Positions 41,705 through 53,600 of a stretch of 64,000 nucleotides of DNA are shown piece by piece. Under the pieces are notes generated by a model. That model did no database searches and was not told where the DNA came from. It was given only the letters and a program-made list of their open reading frames with translations. The position numbers and the translations under genes are program-made. Source of the stretch: Owenia fusiformis (taxonomy: Eukaryota; Annelida; Polychaeta; Sabellida; Oweniidae); assembly GCA_903813345.2 (NCBI GenBank), contig CAIIXF020000004.1:1631525-1695524 (forward strand), read 5' to 3'. Numbering within the stretch: position 1 is the first letter of the stretch; every line of letters begins with the position of its first letter.

Positions 41705-41865
41705 TGAGAGGAATATTCCCTAGAATCTCTGCAGTTAACACTTCCCTTAAGCGACACACTTCAAGGATAACTAATTCAAGAATGTGTAAAATGAGGGGTC
41801 TTCAGGCAGCAACTGTACATTGGTGCTAAGGTTGCCTACTTTGAATACATCGCGAAGTCAGGCCC

Positions 41866-41990
41866 ATAATTAGCTTTTGCCAAGGAGAGGTTCGCTCCAG
41901 GGGGGCTCACATTTCACAAATTTGGCCAAAAATCACTTGAAAAGTGCTCAGAATGGTTAAAACTGCAAGACTTTGAAAGAATTTTTGGTA
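41866..41990. mobile_element. Fragment of the CAGGCCCGTAGC MITE
   Basis: It starts CAGGCCCATAATTAGC and contains GGCCAAAAATCACTTGAAAA and the AGTGCTCAGAATGG core, but no right terminus. It runs into an AT microsatellite near 41996. Confidence 0.55.
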
Positions 41991-42004
41991 CAAATATATA
42001 TATA

Positions 42005-42975
42005 TATTTCTAGATCCTTTCCCCTTGATTATTTCACTCCTCCTTTATACATTTCACCCCTTAGTTGTTTTGCCTTTTAGACAATTCACCCCTAGATGTT
42101 TCACCCATTAGACATTTCATCCCCTGGAGATTTTACCCCATGGACATTTCACCCCTAGATGTTTCACTCCTAGACATTTCACCCCTAGATATAACACCCC
42201 TTTGACAATTCACCCATTAGACCTTAAACTTCTTAGCATTTCACCCTCAATTGATTCAGTGTTACTTAGAGAAGAAATTAAATACTTTCATGTAAATTGA
42301 ATTAAAATTCTCTAATGCTCTAATGACCCGACCGTTGATATAATGCATGTATATACACTGTACATATATACGGGTGTGAAGCGCCCAGGATGTAAAATAT
42401 CTAGGGTATAAAATCTTAGGGGTATAAGGTTTTAGGGCTGATATTTCTAGGGGTGAAATGTCTAAGGGATGAAAAGTCCTGGGGAGACCTCTTGGTCATT
42501 TTATCCCTTATATATTTCACATCTAGATGTCTCACCACTCAGACATTTCATCCCCTTGACATTAGTAGACATTTCACCCTATAGACATTTCACCCCTAGA
42601 AGTTTAAGCCCTTACACATTTCACCCATAGGAGATTTCACCCCTAGATGTTTTGCCCCTTAGACATTTCTCCCCCTGAACATTTTATCCCCTATACATTT
42701 CATCCCTAGATGTTTCAAAACTTTTCATCGATTTGACATTTACCCCATAAACATTTATCACTAGATGTTTCACCTTAGACTTTTCACACCTACACATTTC
42801 ACTCCTAGATGTTTCACCTCTTAGACATTTCATCCCTTGACTTTTCATATGTTATACATTTTACCCTCTAGTTATTTCACCCCTTAGACATTTCACCCCT
42901 TTGACACCTTAAACCTAGATATTTCAACTCTTCGACATTTCACACCTTAGACCTTTTTACCCCTTGGCACTTTCA
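42005..42975. repeat. TTTCACCCC minisatellite
   Basis: Dozens of ~15-bp units built on ACATTTCACCCC and AGATGTTTCACCCC, often paired into ~30-bp higher units. A short inverted stretch (GGGGTGAAATGTCTAAGGG, 42400-42480) lies inside. A flank reading TTAGAGAAGAAATTAAA occurs at 42266 and again at 43380, so the array is part of a larger duplicated unit. Confidence 0.85.
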
Positions 42976-43002
42976 CCCTCAATATAAAATTCAATGTTTC
43001 TA

Positions 43003-43379
43003 AAGCCCGGTATACACCAATGGGGCAAGTTGGGACCTCCATAGACTTAACATTGCGTGGGACTTCTTTGGATTTTGCCTGTATGACTCAGTGGGATTCG
43101 GTGGGGCAAAATCCCACGGAGTCCCATCTTGCCCCATCGAGAATGATAATGTTCATTCTTTCCATAGGGCATCGTAAGATTTTCAATCATATGACGTGTT
43201 GAGTGAAGCCCAACATACACTGATGGGGCATGGTGGGATTTGATGGGACTCCATGGGACTCCATAGGGGACGATGGGGCAAAGTTATCAAAGTCCCATGG
43301 GACTTCGTGGGATTCGATGGGGCAAGATGGGACTCAATGGGGCAAGTAGGATTTTGCCCCATTGGTGTATACGGGGCTT
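43003..43379. mobile_element. MITE with AAGCCCGGTATACACC ends and TA target duplication
   Basis: AAGCCCGGTATACACCAATG and CATTGGTGTATACGGGGCTT bound 377 bp, flanked by TA (43001-43002 and 43380-43381). The interior repeats TGGGACTCCATGGG-like and GATGGGGCAA motifs. The sister unit at 42266 shows the uninterrupted target TTAGAGAAGAAATT. Confidence 0.85.
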
Positions 43380-45051
43380 TAGAGAAGAAATTAAAGATTG
43401 AACAAAATCTATGACATTATACATGTATAAATATAAACATATAGTCTTCATTTTGGTAAAATGTCCAGGGAGTGAAGTCTAAGGGTGAAGTAATCACTTG
43501 GCGTAAGATGTTTTTCTAACTCAGCAATAAGCTCTGGTTTCATTGGATTCTTCATGAGATCATCATTGTCAGATAAGTTGTTTGATTTTGTGAGATCATA
43601 TTTTCAAGCCAAAATCTCGATTGAAGCGAAGGTGACAGAAGATAATAAAAGTATCCCCTTTAAAATAAGGGGTGTTTTAGGGGGTTCATCAATTATTTCT
43701 CCCTAAATTTATTCTGTTATTATATGTTTTATAAGAACTTAAGTCAAGTTCATCTATGTTGGTCTAATGAAAGTAAAATATGAATATACGCATGATGATA
43801 AGAAGTGGAAAAATAAATTATAAAGTATAGGTGATAGTATATCTGAAAATGATATGAAATCGAATTATATGCAAACATGTTGTTTTTTTCTTAAAAAGTG
43901 ATAAAGCTAAAGGCATAGGATTACTAAAGTCTCCCAAAAACATAAGTGTGTATATTCAGGAATATTTTCAAGCTTAAATGTTGACAATACAAAAGTTACG
44001 GAAGATAATGTAAATATCCCCTTTAAAATGGGGGTGTTTTAGGGGGTTAATCAAATATTTCTCCTTAAATTTCATTTTATTTTAGCATTCATTTATAAGA
44101 TCTGCATTCTGTTTCATCTATGTTGGTCTAGAAATTAAATTAAAATATTAATATATACATAGTGATTAAGAAGTGGAAAAATAAATAAAAAAAAGTATAC
44201 GTTTTATTTTTTTTTCTTAAAAAGTGATAAAGCTATGGGCATAGGATTCCTGCAGTCTCCCGAAATCATAGGTATGCACATTCAGTAATATTTTCAAGTC
44301 CATATCATGAAAGAAACAAAAGTTAAGGAAGATAACATAAGTATCCCCTTTAAAATTAGGGGCGTTTTAGGGGGTTAATCAGTTATTTCTCTTTAAACTA
44401 TCACTTTTACACATTGAAAAAAATTTCAATTTATAATTTGATGTACCATTGATCATTGTAAGCTATCAAAGGTGTCCTTGTGTTTCAGTTATGAATATAA
44501 AAATTAATTTTAAATTTGGGGTTAAATTGTAGGTGGCGCCGCCTTTAGGACCAATTTTCACATTCGTTGCCAGGGCTAGGATGAAGAACCCAAGCTCAAA
44601 ATAACCCCAAGACCTTGCTCTATAAGAATCCAGTGAAAAACTAAGGGCACAAAAAGTTTTTTAATATTTTGCTCAGCTGCTGACCTATAGGGTTTGATGA
44701 GTAATGTACCTTTGGAAACAGTTTTTATGTTAGTTTTCGGTCATATATTTGCTGTACACACAACACAATACGTATACTATTGATGTAAGGTCACTGATAC
44801 CACAGCAACTTATATTTTACTTGCACTTTTTATTCAATACTATATATACACTATTAACAACATTTATAAATTGTACTGATGTAGATAAAAAAAATCAACA
44901 AACATTCAAAACTCGCAACATGCGGCTACCGTAGAAAATGTGACTGCAAAAGTATCCGACGGCAGAAAGTCTATGGCGAGCGTAGAAATGTTACTGACCG
45001 CAGAATTGATAGACCGCACGGCGGCCGTAGGAAATCGTGACTGGGGTGTAA

Positions 45052-46148
45052 CCTATCATTTTGAATATGAATATTTTAGCAATATTATCATTATATCACT
45101 GTCATATTCCTCACTCTCTGCTGGTTGGTCTGTCCTACACGTGACTAAAAAATAATAAGCGATATTCAACGGAAGTCATCCAAATGATATTCATCAGTTG
45201 CGACTTAGTTCGGAGTACATTGTTATTATTAATAAGAATACAAATTATAGTTTGCTATTCCTTAAATGTGAGTGAGGAATATAACAGTGAATAACAAATA
45301 GTTAATTCTACTTTCGGTGAACACTTGTGGTACTTTCACAAGATGATATATCACTTTTGAATGATGCACATGTATTCAGTATTCATCTTAATAGAATTAA
45401 ATATTTGTTCAATATTTATTCAGATTTATCAATTTGATTATAAATCAGTTATTATTCAGAGAACATTTCCGCATGTAAGACTCAATGACTTATAATATCA
45501 ATACTTTTCGACCATTTTCTTACCTCATGTAATGCAGATGAATGAATTCACTTAACAAAAACAAATTATATTATTAAAAAAATAAGTCACTTTATCACAT
45601 GTTTATAGTCTATTCCAAATTGTATTCAAAAATATAGTACAGTATTTAAATTTTGAAAATATGAGGAGTAAATTCAGTACAAAAATACAATGTGTTGTTT
45701 GTGACATTTCGAATGAGCAAAATTTTACATTTTCTGTATCTAATATATGAAAATTGAAATGAAAATAAACCTTCCTAATTTAAACAGATTGTTTCTTCAT
45801 TGATTTGTATGCATTGCACAGCCTAATGTTATAGACTTGATTTGATGGAACGGTATATATGGATTGGAAATCTTCCATTTTAAGTATTTTCTGAAATCAT
45901 TCAGGATAAAAAGATGAAATGCTACAATGTGTTGCGTAAAAGTAAGCCAAATACTATTTAAGAAAATGATATTTTTGAAAATGATATCTGAAAAGTTTAT
46001 AAGATACAATTTTTCGCCTTGTAATATTTTAAACAATACAAGGACAGACAGACGGGACAAATGCAACAGAACGACAGATTGGAGGTATTAGGCTAACATG
46101 ACAAAATAACCAATTGCAAATAGGTTATAAAGTTGAAACAATTAGTAA
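45052..46148. other. Intergenic, nothing recognised
   Basis: AT-rich sequence without exon-like frames or clear element ends. Confidence 0.4.
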
Positions 46149-47010
46149 GGGAACATGGGACAAAACGGCCCTTTGAGGCAAGGTGGCCCATCGAAATATC
46201 TTAGTTTTGAACTATAAAGAGATGGTTCTTCAAAAGTCACACAATCGAATTTTGAAATTTCCGCTACCTTCTCATCGACCCATTTATAAAGTGGAACATC
46301 AAAGCGCGATGATTGACAGATAACCACGTATGCATTGCACAAAATTTGTCCAATATTTCACTGCGCATGCGCAGAACCATTACTTCCGGTTTTCCAAAGC
46401 CTATGGGATTTATAATGGAGACATTTTTCGAACGCTTACTGTGCGAATGATATTGATTTGCCACCTTAGTCATCTCAGGTTTCTATAACTAGACATCAAC
46501 CTTTACTGATTTAACATGTTTAAAGCAATGTACACATGCACACTTTTCGGCCAATTTGTTTTGAAAAAATCATGAGGAATTCATGCATGACTCCATTGAA
46601 ATCCATTAGAAATGGCGTCAAAATGGTGAAATGAGGATATTCAACGGTCTGGTAGAGGTACTTAAAATCATATGGTATCTTAGTCATCTCAGGTTTCTGT
46701 AACTTTGAAGGTAGATCTGTTTGATTCCGTTGAGATTAGAATCCTCATACCTTTAACTTTTCGGCCAATTTCAAACAAAATATGATAACTTTTGGTGATA
46801 TAACTGGTTCATTACATTGGAATGACGTCAAAATAAAATAAGACAATCTCAGTTTCTATGGCACTGACGTCATGACGTCAGATTTATCTTAAGATCTCAA
46901 ATATGACGTCATGTTTAATCAATGAATGACATCTATCGGCTATTCGACCAATTCTGTGCAATGGGAACAACTTAAAATCTATTTTTAGGGCCGTTTTGCC
47001 TCATGTTCCC
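46149..47010. mobile_element. MITE with GGGAACATGRGRCAAAACGG ends
   Basis: GGGAACATGGGACAAAACGG at the left and the inverse, GCCGTTTTGCCTCATGTTCC then C, at the right. TAA and TTA abut the ends symmetrically, so they may belong to the terminal repeats. Two ~220 bp internal units begin with CTTAGTCATCTCAGGTTTCT (46465 and 46678). An internally deleted relative lies at 1-100. Confidence 0.75.
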
Positions 47011-47679
47011 TTACGCATGTTGTCCCTGACTTCCAACAATTTTGTTTGTTTGCTTGTTTGGTCTTTCAGACTGAATAATTTCTTCTTTTGTGACCAGTTG
47101 ACCTAAATTTGAATCCAAATAACTGATCTCAAATATCATCTTTTTGATCTTTTTTATCACTGAAGGTCAATCCCCGGGTCAATCCAGGAGGTCAATTAAG
47201 GGTCAATTCATGGGCTTTCTCGAAAGCCCATGGTCAAATCTGAGGTCAGATATGAACTCAATGCAACCAGACCATGTAAAAAATATTTGTTCAATTTGAA
47301 ATTTAAGGACATGTATAATCTGGCTTATACCCTGGGCTAGAAGTCTATTCTTGAGGCTCTTGAGTCCAATACTGATTTTGAAGCTCGAAATGCTGGAGCC
47401 ACATGTTATTCCTAATTTTTGCCTAGTTGTGAAAAGATTTGATATATATTCCTGCGTTCTCTTTCTCTATGAACGTAGCTAAATTTTATATGGGGTCCAT
47501 TGAAGAATACTGTGGTAAGAATAGTGTCTGAGTATGGTCAACAGTTCGAATCAAGACAGAAAGGGGCATTCCATTCTCAGGCGTTCGCAATTTTAATGGA
47601 GGAAGCTCTGTTGCTCCCAGCATGCAACGCGAGAAAAGACCGCCATCTTGGAATTAGGAAGCCGAAACTGTTGCTAGCC
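47011..47679. other. DAW1: Upstream region of DAW1
   Basis: It should contain the promoter and 5' UTR. GACCGCCATCTTGGAATTAG just before the start codon resembles a YY1-type initiator context. An in-frame ATG at 47500 exists, but family comparison places the start at 47680. No TATA box is seen. Confidence 0.4.
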
Positions 47680-50600
47680 ATGAAATTAAAGCGCTTTTTA
47701 CTGAGATATTATCCTCCTGGTAAGTTTAAAATGAAGTACCTTTTACATATATTAGTTCTCTATATGATGCACGAGTAATGAATGAATCAAGCCACGTAAT
47801 GCTGAGAAAAGGACATTGAATTAAATTGTTGTCTTCCAAATTTTTTTTCACCACAGTGCCCGTAGACTATATCCTATTTAGTCTGAATTATATTCAGACC
47901 AAGGGAAAGATCAATACCCGGTGATTTCAGCGGGAAGTGGCGTTTCGTTCATTGGATGAGCTGCGCGCGCACGCATAAATGTGATTATCCAATATAATTA
48001 GGGGAGGGCTATTTGAAGTAGTTTTTGGTCTCAGGCGCGACCCAGGGCTGTTGTCTTAAGGACATTTCGTTGAAAATGAGCCATTCGGCTGATAATTGGT
48101 AAGAGTTTGCGATCTTATAATGTATAACTGTTACTCAGACACATATTTTGACACGATTCTGTTGGAAATAAGCTTTGAACCGAGAGATATTCACGATTGA
48201 TATGCACATTTTTGATTGTGCCATTGCTTTTCTATTGCACAACCCATGTATTGATAGAAGAAACATTAATAATACAGATTGGTTTACCTTCAATACATGG
48301 CAGACACTACATATCGGTCTATTAATACCAGTTTGTGCCTTAAATAGTTTTATATTTCCATCCACGGCCTGGAGCCTGGGTGTGTTTGTCTCTTATGTGT
48401 ATGCTTGTGCATGGACTTCTAATCACTAGCAGAATTTAACATGATGCAAACTCGACATTATAACCCATGCTGTAACATTTTGACTTCGCTGGAAAACAAT
48501 AGGAATTATTTTTCTTGCCAATCAATCATGAATCACAATCAAAATTTCAGAATGATCAATCAGGCAATGATCCAAATCAAGTTATAACATTATATGATAT
48601 TCAGCAAGAAGTCCGGTAGAAATACAGAATATTTAAACATCAAAGCTGAAAGTTAAAAGCTAATCTGTCAATTTTCTGTCTGCAAAAGAGCGTCCCAAGA
48701 GCGTTTACATTTGACACAATAACAGACTGAGGCCTTGAAATCTAGGATTCCCCAGGAAAATATGACGTCATACTAATTAGCATAAGGATTTCCCTATTGG
48801 GGTGGGTCGAGCCTTGTTCGAAAACACAATCCATAAATACATGCTAATTTCTAAGGAGATAGGAAGTGTATAACGTGTTTATCGATTTTGTTTAAAGATT
48901 TAATCAATTATCGAATTGTTTAAGTGGATAAAGTGGTCACACTTGCTTCAATTCATAGCGAAATCGACGGATAGAAACTGACCGAATTCCCGATATCCTA
49001 CCCCGTATTACTGTAGGCTATAAGCACAGTGACCTACAGAGGGCGCTATCACAAACAAGTACTGGACGAACCGATAAATTCCCGGGTATTGTAACGCCCT
49101 TGTTCAGACTATGAGGCACCTATGTTAAAGTTTGGTAATTTTAAATATTTGTTTACATAGGAAGTGCTACTCAAAATGGCCGATTGGGTAAAATTAATTT
49201 GCACATTTGTTCCTTCAACTAGAGTCCATTTCACTGCTTCATTTCGTCAGTAGAATGGCAAAAATAAGAAATTGGGAGACCATTGTGCAATAATATAAGG
49301 AAAAGTATATTCATAATGTACATGAATGACATTTGTATATCTTGGATGGCTTCTAGTTTGGCTTATAAAGTGTGTGGCCTCTTATATTTGGATGTTTCTC
49401 TGCCATGTTATTTTCAATAAGATTAACATGGCTGATATTCTTCAAATTACAAGACGGCACAGGCTTATTGCACAAAAAACTAAAAAATCTGAAATATACA
49501 AATGTCATTCATGTACATTATGAATATACTTTTCCATATATTATTGCACAATGGTCTCCCAATTTCTTATTTTTGCCGTTCTACTAACGAAATGAAGCAG
49601 TGAAATGGACTCTAGCTTTATTTCCACTTGACAATATGCTGTGTTACTTTTTATTGCATTTAATTTTACCTTAGACTATTGAAATTTTGTAATGTTTATT
49701 TTGTTGAAGAAATGGTTCCTCTAATTGATACTTTTGTGCAAAAAATTTCACTGCAATTTCCACGGGAGAGAAGTACATCATAACAGATTGACTTCTAGTC
49801 AGTCTGTTGGATACATACTAACAGTGCCCGCAGCAGCCATCGTCCTTTCAAATTTCACTTACAGATTATTTATTTTCATAACTTTTCTATTTGATGACTT
49901 TAAAACAGGTTAATAATATTTGCAACTATTACTATTAGTGTAGGGTCCTCCGTCGAACATAAACATTTAGGATTACTTCGTCAATGGGAACTCCAGGAAA
50001 TTCTGATATTTCACACTTTCTATTTTTCCAAATTTTCTTTCTTGGATTCCAGACAACACAGGAGCTACCATTGACATATTTCCAGGTTTACTAAAAGTAT
50101 ACAGTGTAATGATACTTTCCTGAAAAAAGCAAGGAAATTGACACATGCATTCATACTTTATTTTGTACCAGAAAATGTCATTTGCAGGTATAGCAATTTT
50201 TTACCAAAATGTTACTTTCCAGCTGTACCTTAAAATAACAAAATGATGTGATGTAACCACGTATCTACCTACCAGTATGTTCTATGTTATCCAACGGACT
50301 AGGTTACATTGTGGAACACACCCCAACACGATAGTGAAGGCAGCATTCTGAGGTTATAAAATCTAAATCTAAAAAATTTCCCATTTGTAGCCCCTTGGAG
50401 ATTTTCGGAATTGAACAAAGTAGCGAACGTTGTGCTCTTTCAACTTTGTTCATGATTCATAAAATCAATAAGTTTCCTTGCGTAATATCTTGAATGAGGT
50501 TGATTTTAAATAGTCAGTAGCTTCAGCGGCCCTTCCTATAATATTTGACATTGCTTTCTTGGAATATTTTCTTCTGTATTCACATGGGCTTTCAACTTTC

Positions 50601-53600
50601 TCATTGAAAGCCCATGATATTCAGCAGCAGATGTCCGAAAACCTTTTTTCTAATAAATTAATATCCTTCTTTGAAGACATGGTTGAGCGACACGTCACAA
50701 GTCACATGATATTAACTAGTGGTTACATCACATCATTTCATTATTTTAACCATATGAACTAGTTCCCAGAATAAAAAATAAAATTGTAGTCTGTTCTTTA
50801 CTCGAGAATTAAAAAGTAATTCCATCTGGAACATTGTGAACTATTGTAAAATTTCTAGTCGAGGTTCAATAGATTTAAGTAATATTCTAAAAACTGTCAT
50901 GTTAATATTTCATGAATTGAAATGGAACTGGCTGGGCTCCTTGATGAGATATTGATTTCATCTAAAATTAAAACAAACGGCTCCAAGAAAAATGGCAATA
51001 TTCGAAAACTGGACGAAATGTCATTAACATCTGACATTAGTAACTGGCTGTAAATTCTAAGTTAGCGATTCAGAAGATGTGAACTAATACATTGATCACT
51101 TCATGTGTGTTTTTGAATTTTTGGTGAGCTAATGAGACCAAAACTCGCAATTCAAATTGTGGTGTAGAAAAATGGCGAACATTTGATTTCAAATTTTATG
51201 ATAATACGACATGGCCTGTATACAACAACATGACTCACATCCGGCAGAGTAAAAAACATGCAGGGATCTATCTTTGGACAAAGTCCTTAGAATAAGATAA
51301 AATATTCTAAGCTCATGTAAACAGTTTTATGCTACACTGATCATTAAACCCTAATTGTTTTATTGATCTTTATGCTACCTCTGATGGACAATTAAGTGTT
51401 GTCGCAATTAATCGATACATCGCGATATACATCACCAAAGCTGATTCTTGTGATGCATCGATGCCTGAAACAAAACATTGATGTTTAAAAAAAAATTAAA
51501 TTTGCCAAAGAACACCCTTTCTTATCTTGTTTTGACGCAAATGTCTTACCTTTCTCTAGTTCAACGTCGTTAAACGGCTTTCTTTACTTTTAGGAATGAT
51601 CTTGGCCGTTTTTGAAAAAGTTATTGAAAAAGTCTGAGAAAAGTGCACTGAAATACCGAACGCTAATGCTAATGCACTTAAATACAAAACGGAAACAAAT
51701 GATTAATAGAACGCTGGTACATCCGGGTATTATGGTAACAATGAAGTGAATCAGCTAGTAAAGTGAAATTTTTTAGATTTATGGTTCATTTCGACTAGCT
51801 AAAAAAGTTTTAGAACATTGGAAAATAAACTAAGACATGAGAATGGTTAGTCCAACATCATTAGACCTAGCCAGGGCCATAATACAAATCAGATAAGAAA
51901 CGAGGCCCCAGGCTAGGTTTTATGTTGTTGGACTAACCTTTCTCATGTCTTAGTTCATCGAACCCGCGACCTGACACACATGAGACAACGATTCTGCCAA
52001 CAGATCAACAAAACGAGAAAGTGAAGTCGCATGCATTTGGGAAAACAGTGAATTATTTTGTATTGCACGAAATGTTCAATACATACATCTCTTCAAAACA
52101 AATAAACCCTTCTAATCCAAAAATGTAAACACGTTGGTCAATGTAAGTTGAAGGTAACCATCATTGATCTTCGTATGTAATATGAGTTCATATGTCTGTC
52201 TACATTGACTGTTATTTAATCTTTTTTGGAGCCAGTTAGCACATTTTCATCACCACATTTTATCGCTGCTTTATTTTGCTGTCATGTCAAGGTATTGCCA
52301 TGATTACAAAAACAAACAGTGGCCATTTTGCCACTTTAGAATTTGAATCGTGGGTTTTGACCTTATTACTTAAAAAATTCCAAAAATACAGTAATCAATA
52401 TATTAGTTCAAATTTTCATACATTAACAACAAATTAGAACTGTTTTGATAAATGGCAAACCCGGTGATTTTAATTTTAGACTAAAGCATGCAATATTATC
52501 TTGCAAAGGACTGTTCGTTTTAATTATTAGTGCATGGTCGTCCACATGCCATGACTTTCAGCCAAGTAAATGTTTTCATTGTTTTCATTTCATTTGAGTT
52601 TCATTTATCTCACATAGACACTATAGGGCATATACATGTGGTAGGATAAAGTAACTTGATATCCTAAGGTAGAAACAGTTTCTGTATTAATCTGACAGGA
52701 ACTGGTATCTTTATCCTGGCTAGGACCATGGCCATGCTAGGACCACAGACACATTTGAAACAAATGCTGTGAATTTAATGATTTCTTTTTTTCAGGGATA
52801 ATTCTTGAATATGAACAAGCAAAGATTCTTAAAACAAAATCCATAGATCTCCTGGATCTGAGACCAGAGTAAGTAATACAGAATTGTATATTATCACTCC
52901 ACTATACTCAACCCCTAGAAATGCATAAGATACTCTGTTAATAGAATTGTATTGTTTAGTTTATTTTTGAAAGTACCTTATTAACATCTAACAGTCATCC
53001 GATAAACCATTCATAAAGAACAGACACATAAAAATGATTAACATAATAATTACTAATAAGCCAAATGGGTTGCTTGTGAACACCAAATGCAAGGTATTGT
53101 AGTGATTATACTATCAGTTATCACACATTTCAGCATGTGATACAGGAAATATTCCTAGAAAGGCAGCATTGTATCATCCACGAAAGTGAACCTTGAGTGA
53201 TGATACATGATTACCCGAGTGGAATATTTTCTGTATCACATAAGCTGAAACGTGTGATGACGATTTTATCACACGTCTAGGAGTTTTTAAGCATTTTGAT
53301 TCGGTCACATTATATGTGATTGTGGGTAGTTTGTTGTTTAGAACTGCATATATGTATTTCATTTTGTGTGTTGAAATTTCACTTTGAAATAATATGAGGC
53401 CACGCCATTGTTGTCGTACTTGTCTGTGAAATAATATGACGGTGTCATACAAATATCTTCAGTTTATACGAAGTGATATAATCAGTGATTTCATTTTGTT
53501 GCTTTTGACTTTGCAGTGATACAGCCAACCGTATCACATAAAAATGAGCCATGTACCATGTAATACGGAATATACATCATCAGAATTGACCAATCAAAAT

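Larger units (their letters stand above)
40102..44687. mobile_element. 4.6 kb nested TIR element with 3-bp target duplication
   Basis: TAGGTCAGCAGCTGAGCAAA at the left is mirrored at 44668-44687, and TAG flanks both sides (40099-40101 and 44688-44690). Arms mirror each other over several hundred bases (GTGAAAATTGGCCC; ATAACCCCAAGA) and carry ~350 bp units with a CCCCCTAAAACGCCCC core. Copies lie near 40335 and 40700 on the left, and near 43660, 44030 and 44360 inverted on the right. The interior holds a foldback (41221-41704), a minisatellite (42005-42975) and a MITE (43003-43379). No transposase is seen. Around 40885-41120, CAGGGCGTTCAATAAGTAT could be an old mariner end. Confidence 0.85.
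39815..45051. mobile_element. Second copy of the ACACCCCAGTCAC element, split by a 4.6 kb insertion
   Basis: TTACACCCCAGTCACATTTG at the left and GTGACTGGGGTGTAA at the right. Outside 40102-44687 it follows the 39121-39785 copy closely; at the split point that copy reads CTGCTGTAGGGTTTGGTG without interruption. The original element was therefore about 650 bp. Confidence 0.85.
47720..52795 (+). other. DAW1: DAW1 intron 1, 5.1 kb
   Basis: Donor GTAAGT and acceptor TTTTTTCAG. Apart from the two MITEs listed separately, I recognise no gene in it. Small hairpins occur near 47880 (GTCTGAATTATATTCAGAC) and 50585 (ATGGGCTTTC ... GAAAGCCCAT). Confidence 0.8.

Noticed and set aside
47500-47679. In-frame upstream ATG extending DAW1 by 60 codons
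   Set aside because: The DAW1 family begins with MKLK...LLRYYPPG, which starts at 47680; the extension has no match and is probably 5' UTR.
47600-47690. RFX X-box-like half sites (GTTGC ... TGCAAC) upstream of the cilium gene DAW1
   Set aside because: The spacing between the half sites is too long for a canonical X-box; I would not annotate it on sequence alone.
48076-48098. Possible alternative first exon ATGAGCCATTCGGCTGATAA followed by GTAAGA in DAW1 intron 1
   Set aside because: Joined to DAW1 exon 2 it runs into a stop at once, and no other plus-strand gene follows to receive it.
49326-49587. Two overlapping open frames in DAW1 intron 1
   Set aside because: They lie within the long-TIR MITE at 49222-49612 and read through its inverted arms.
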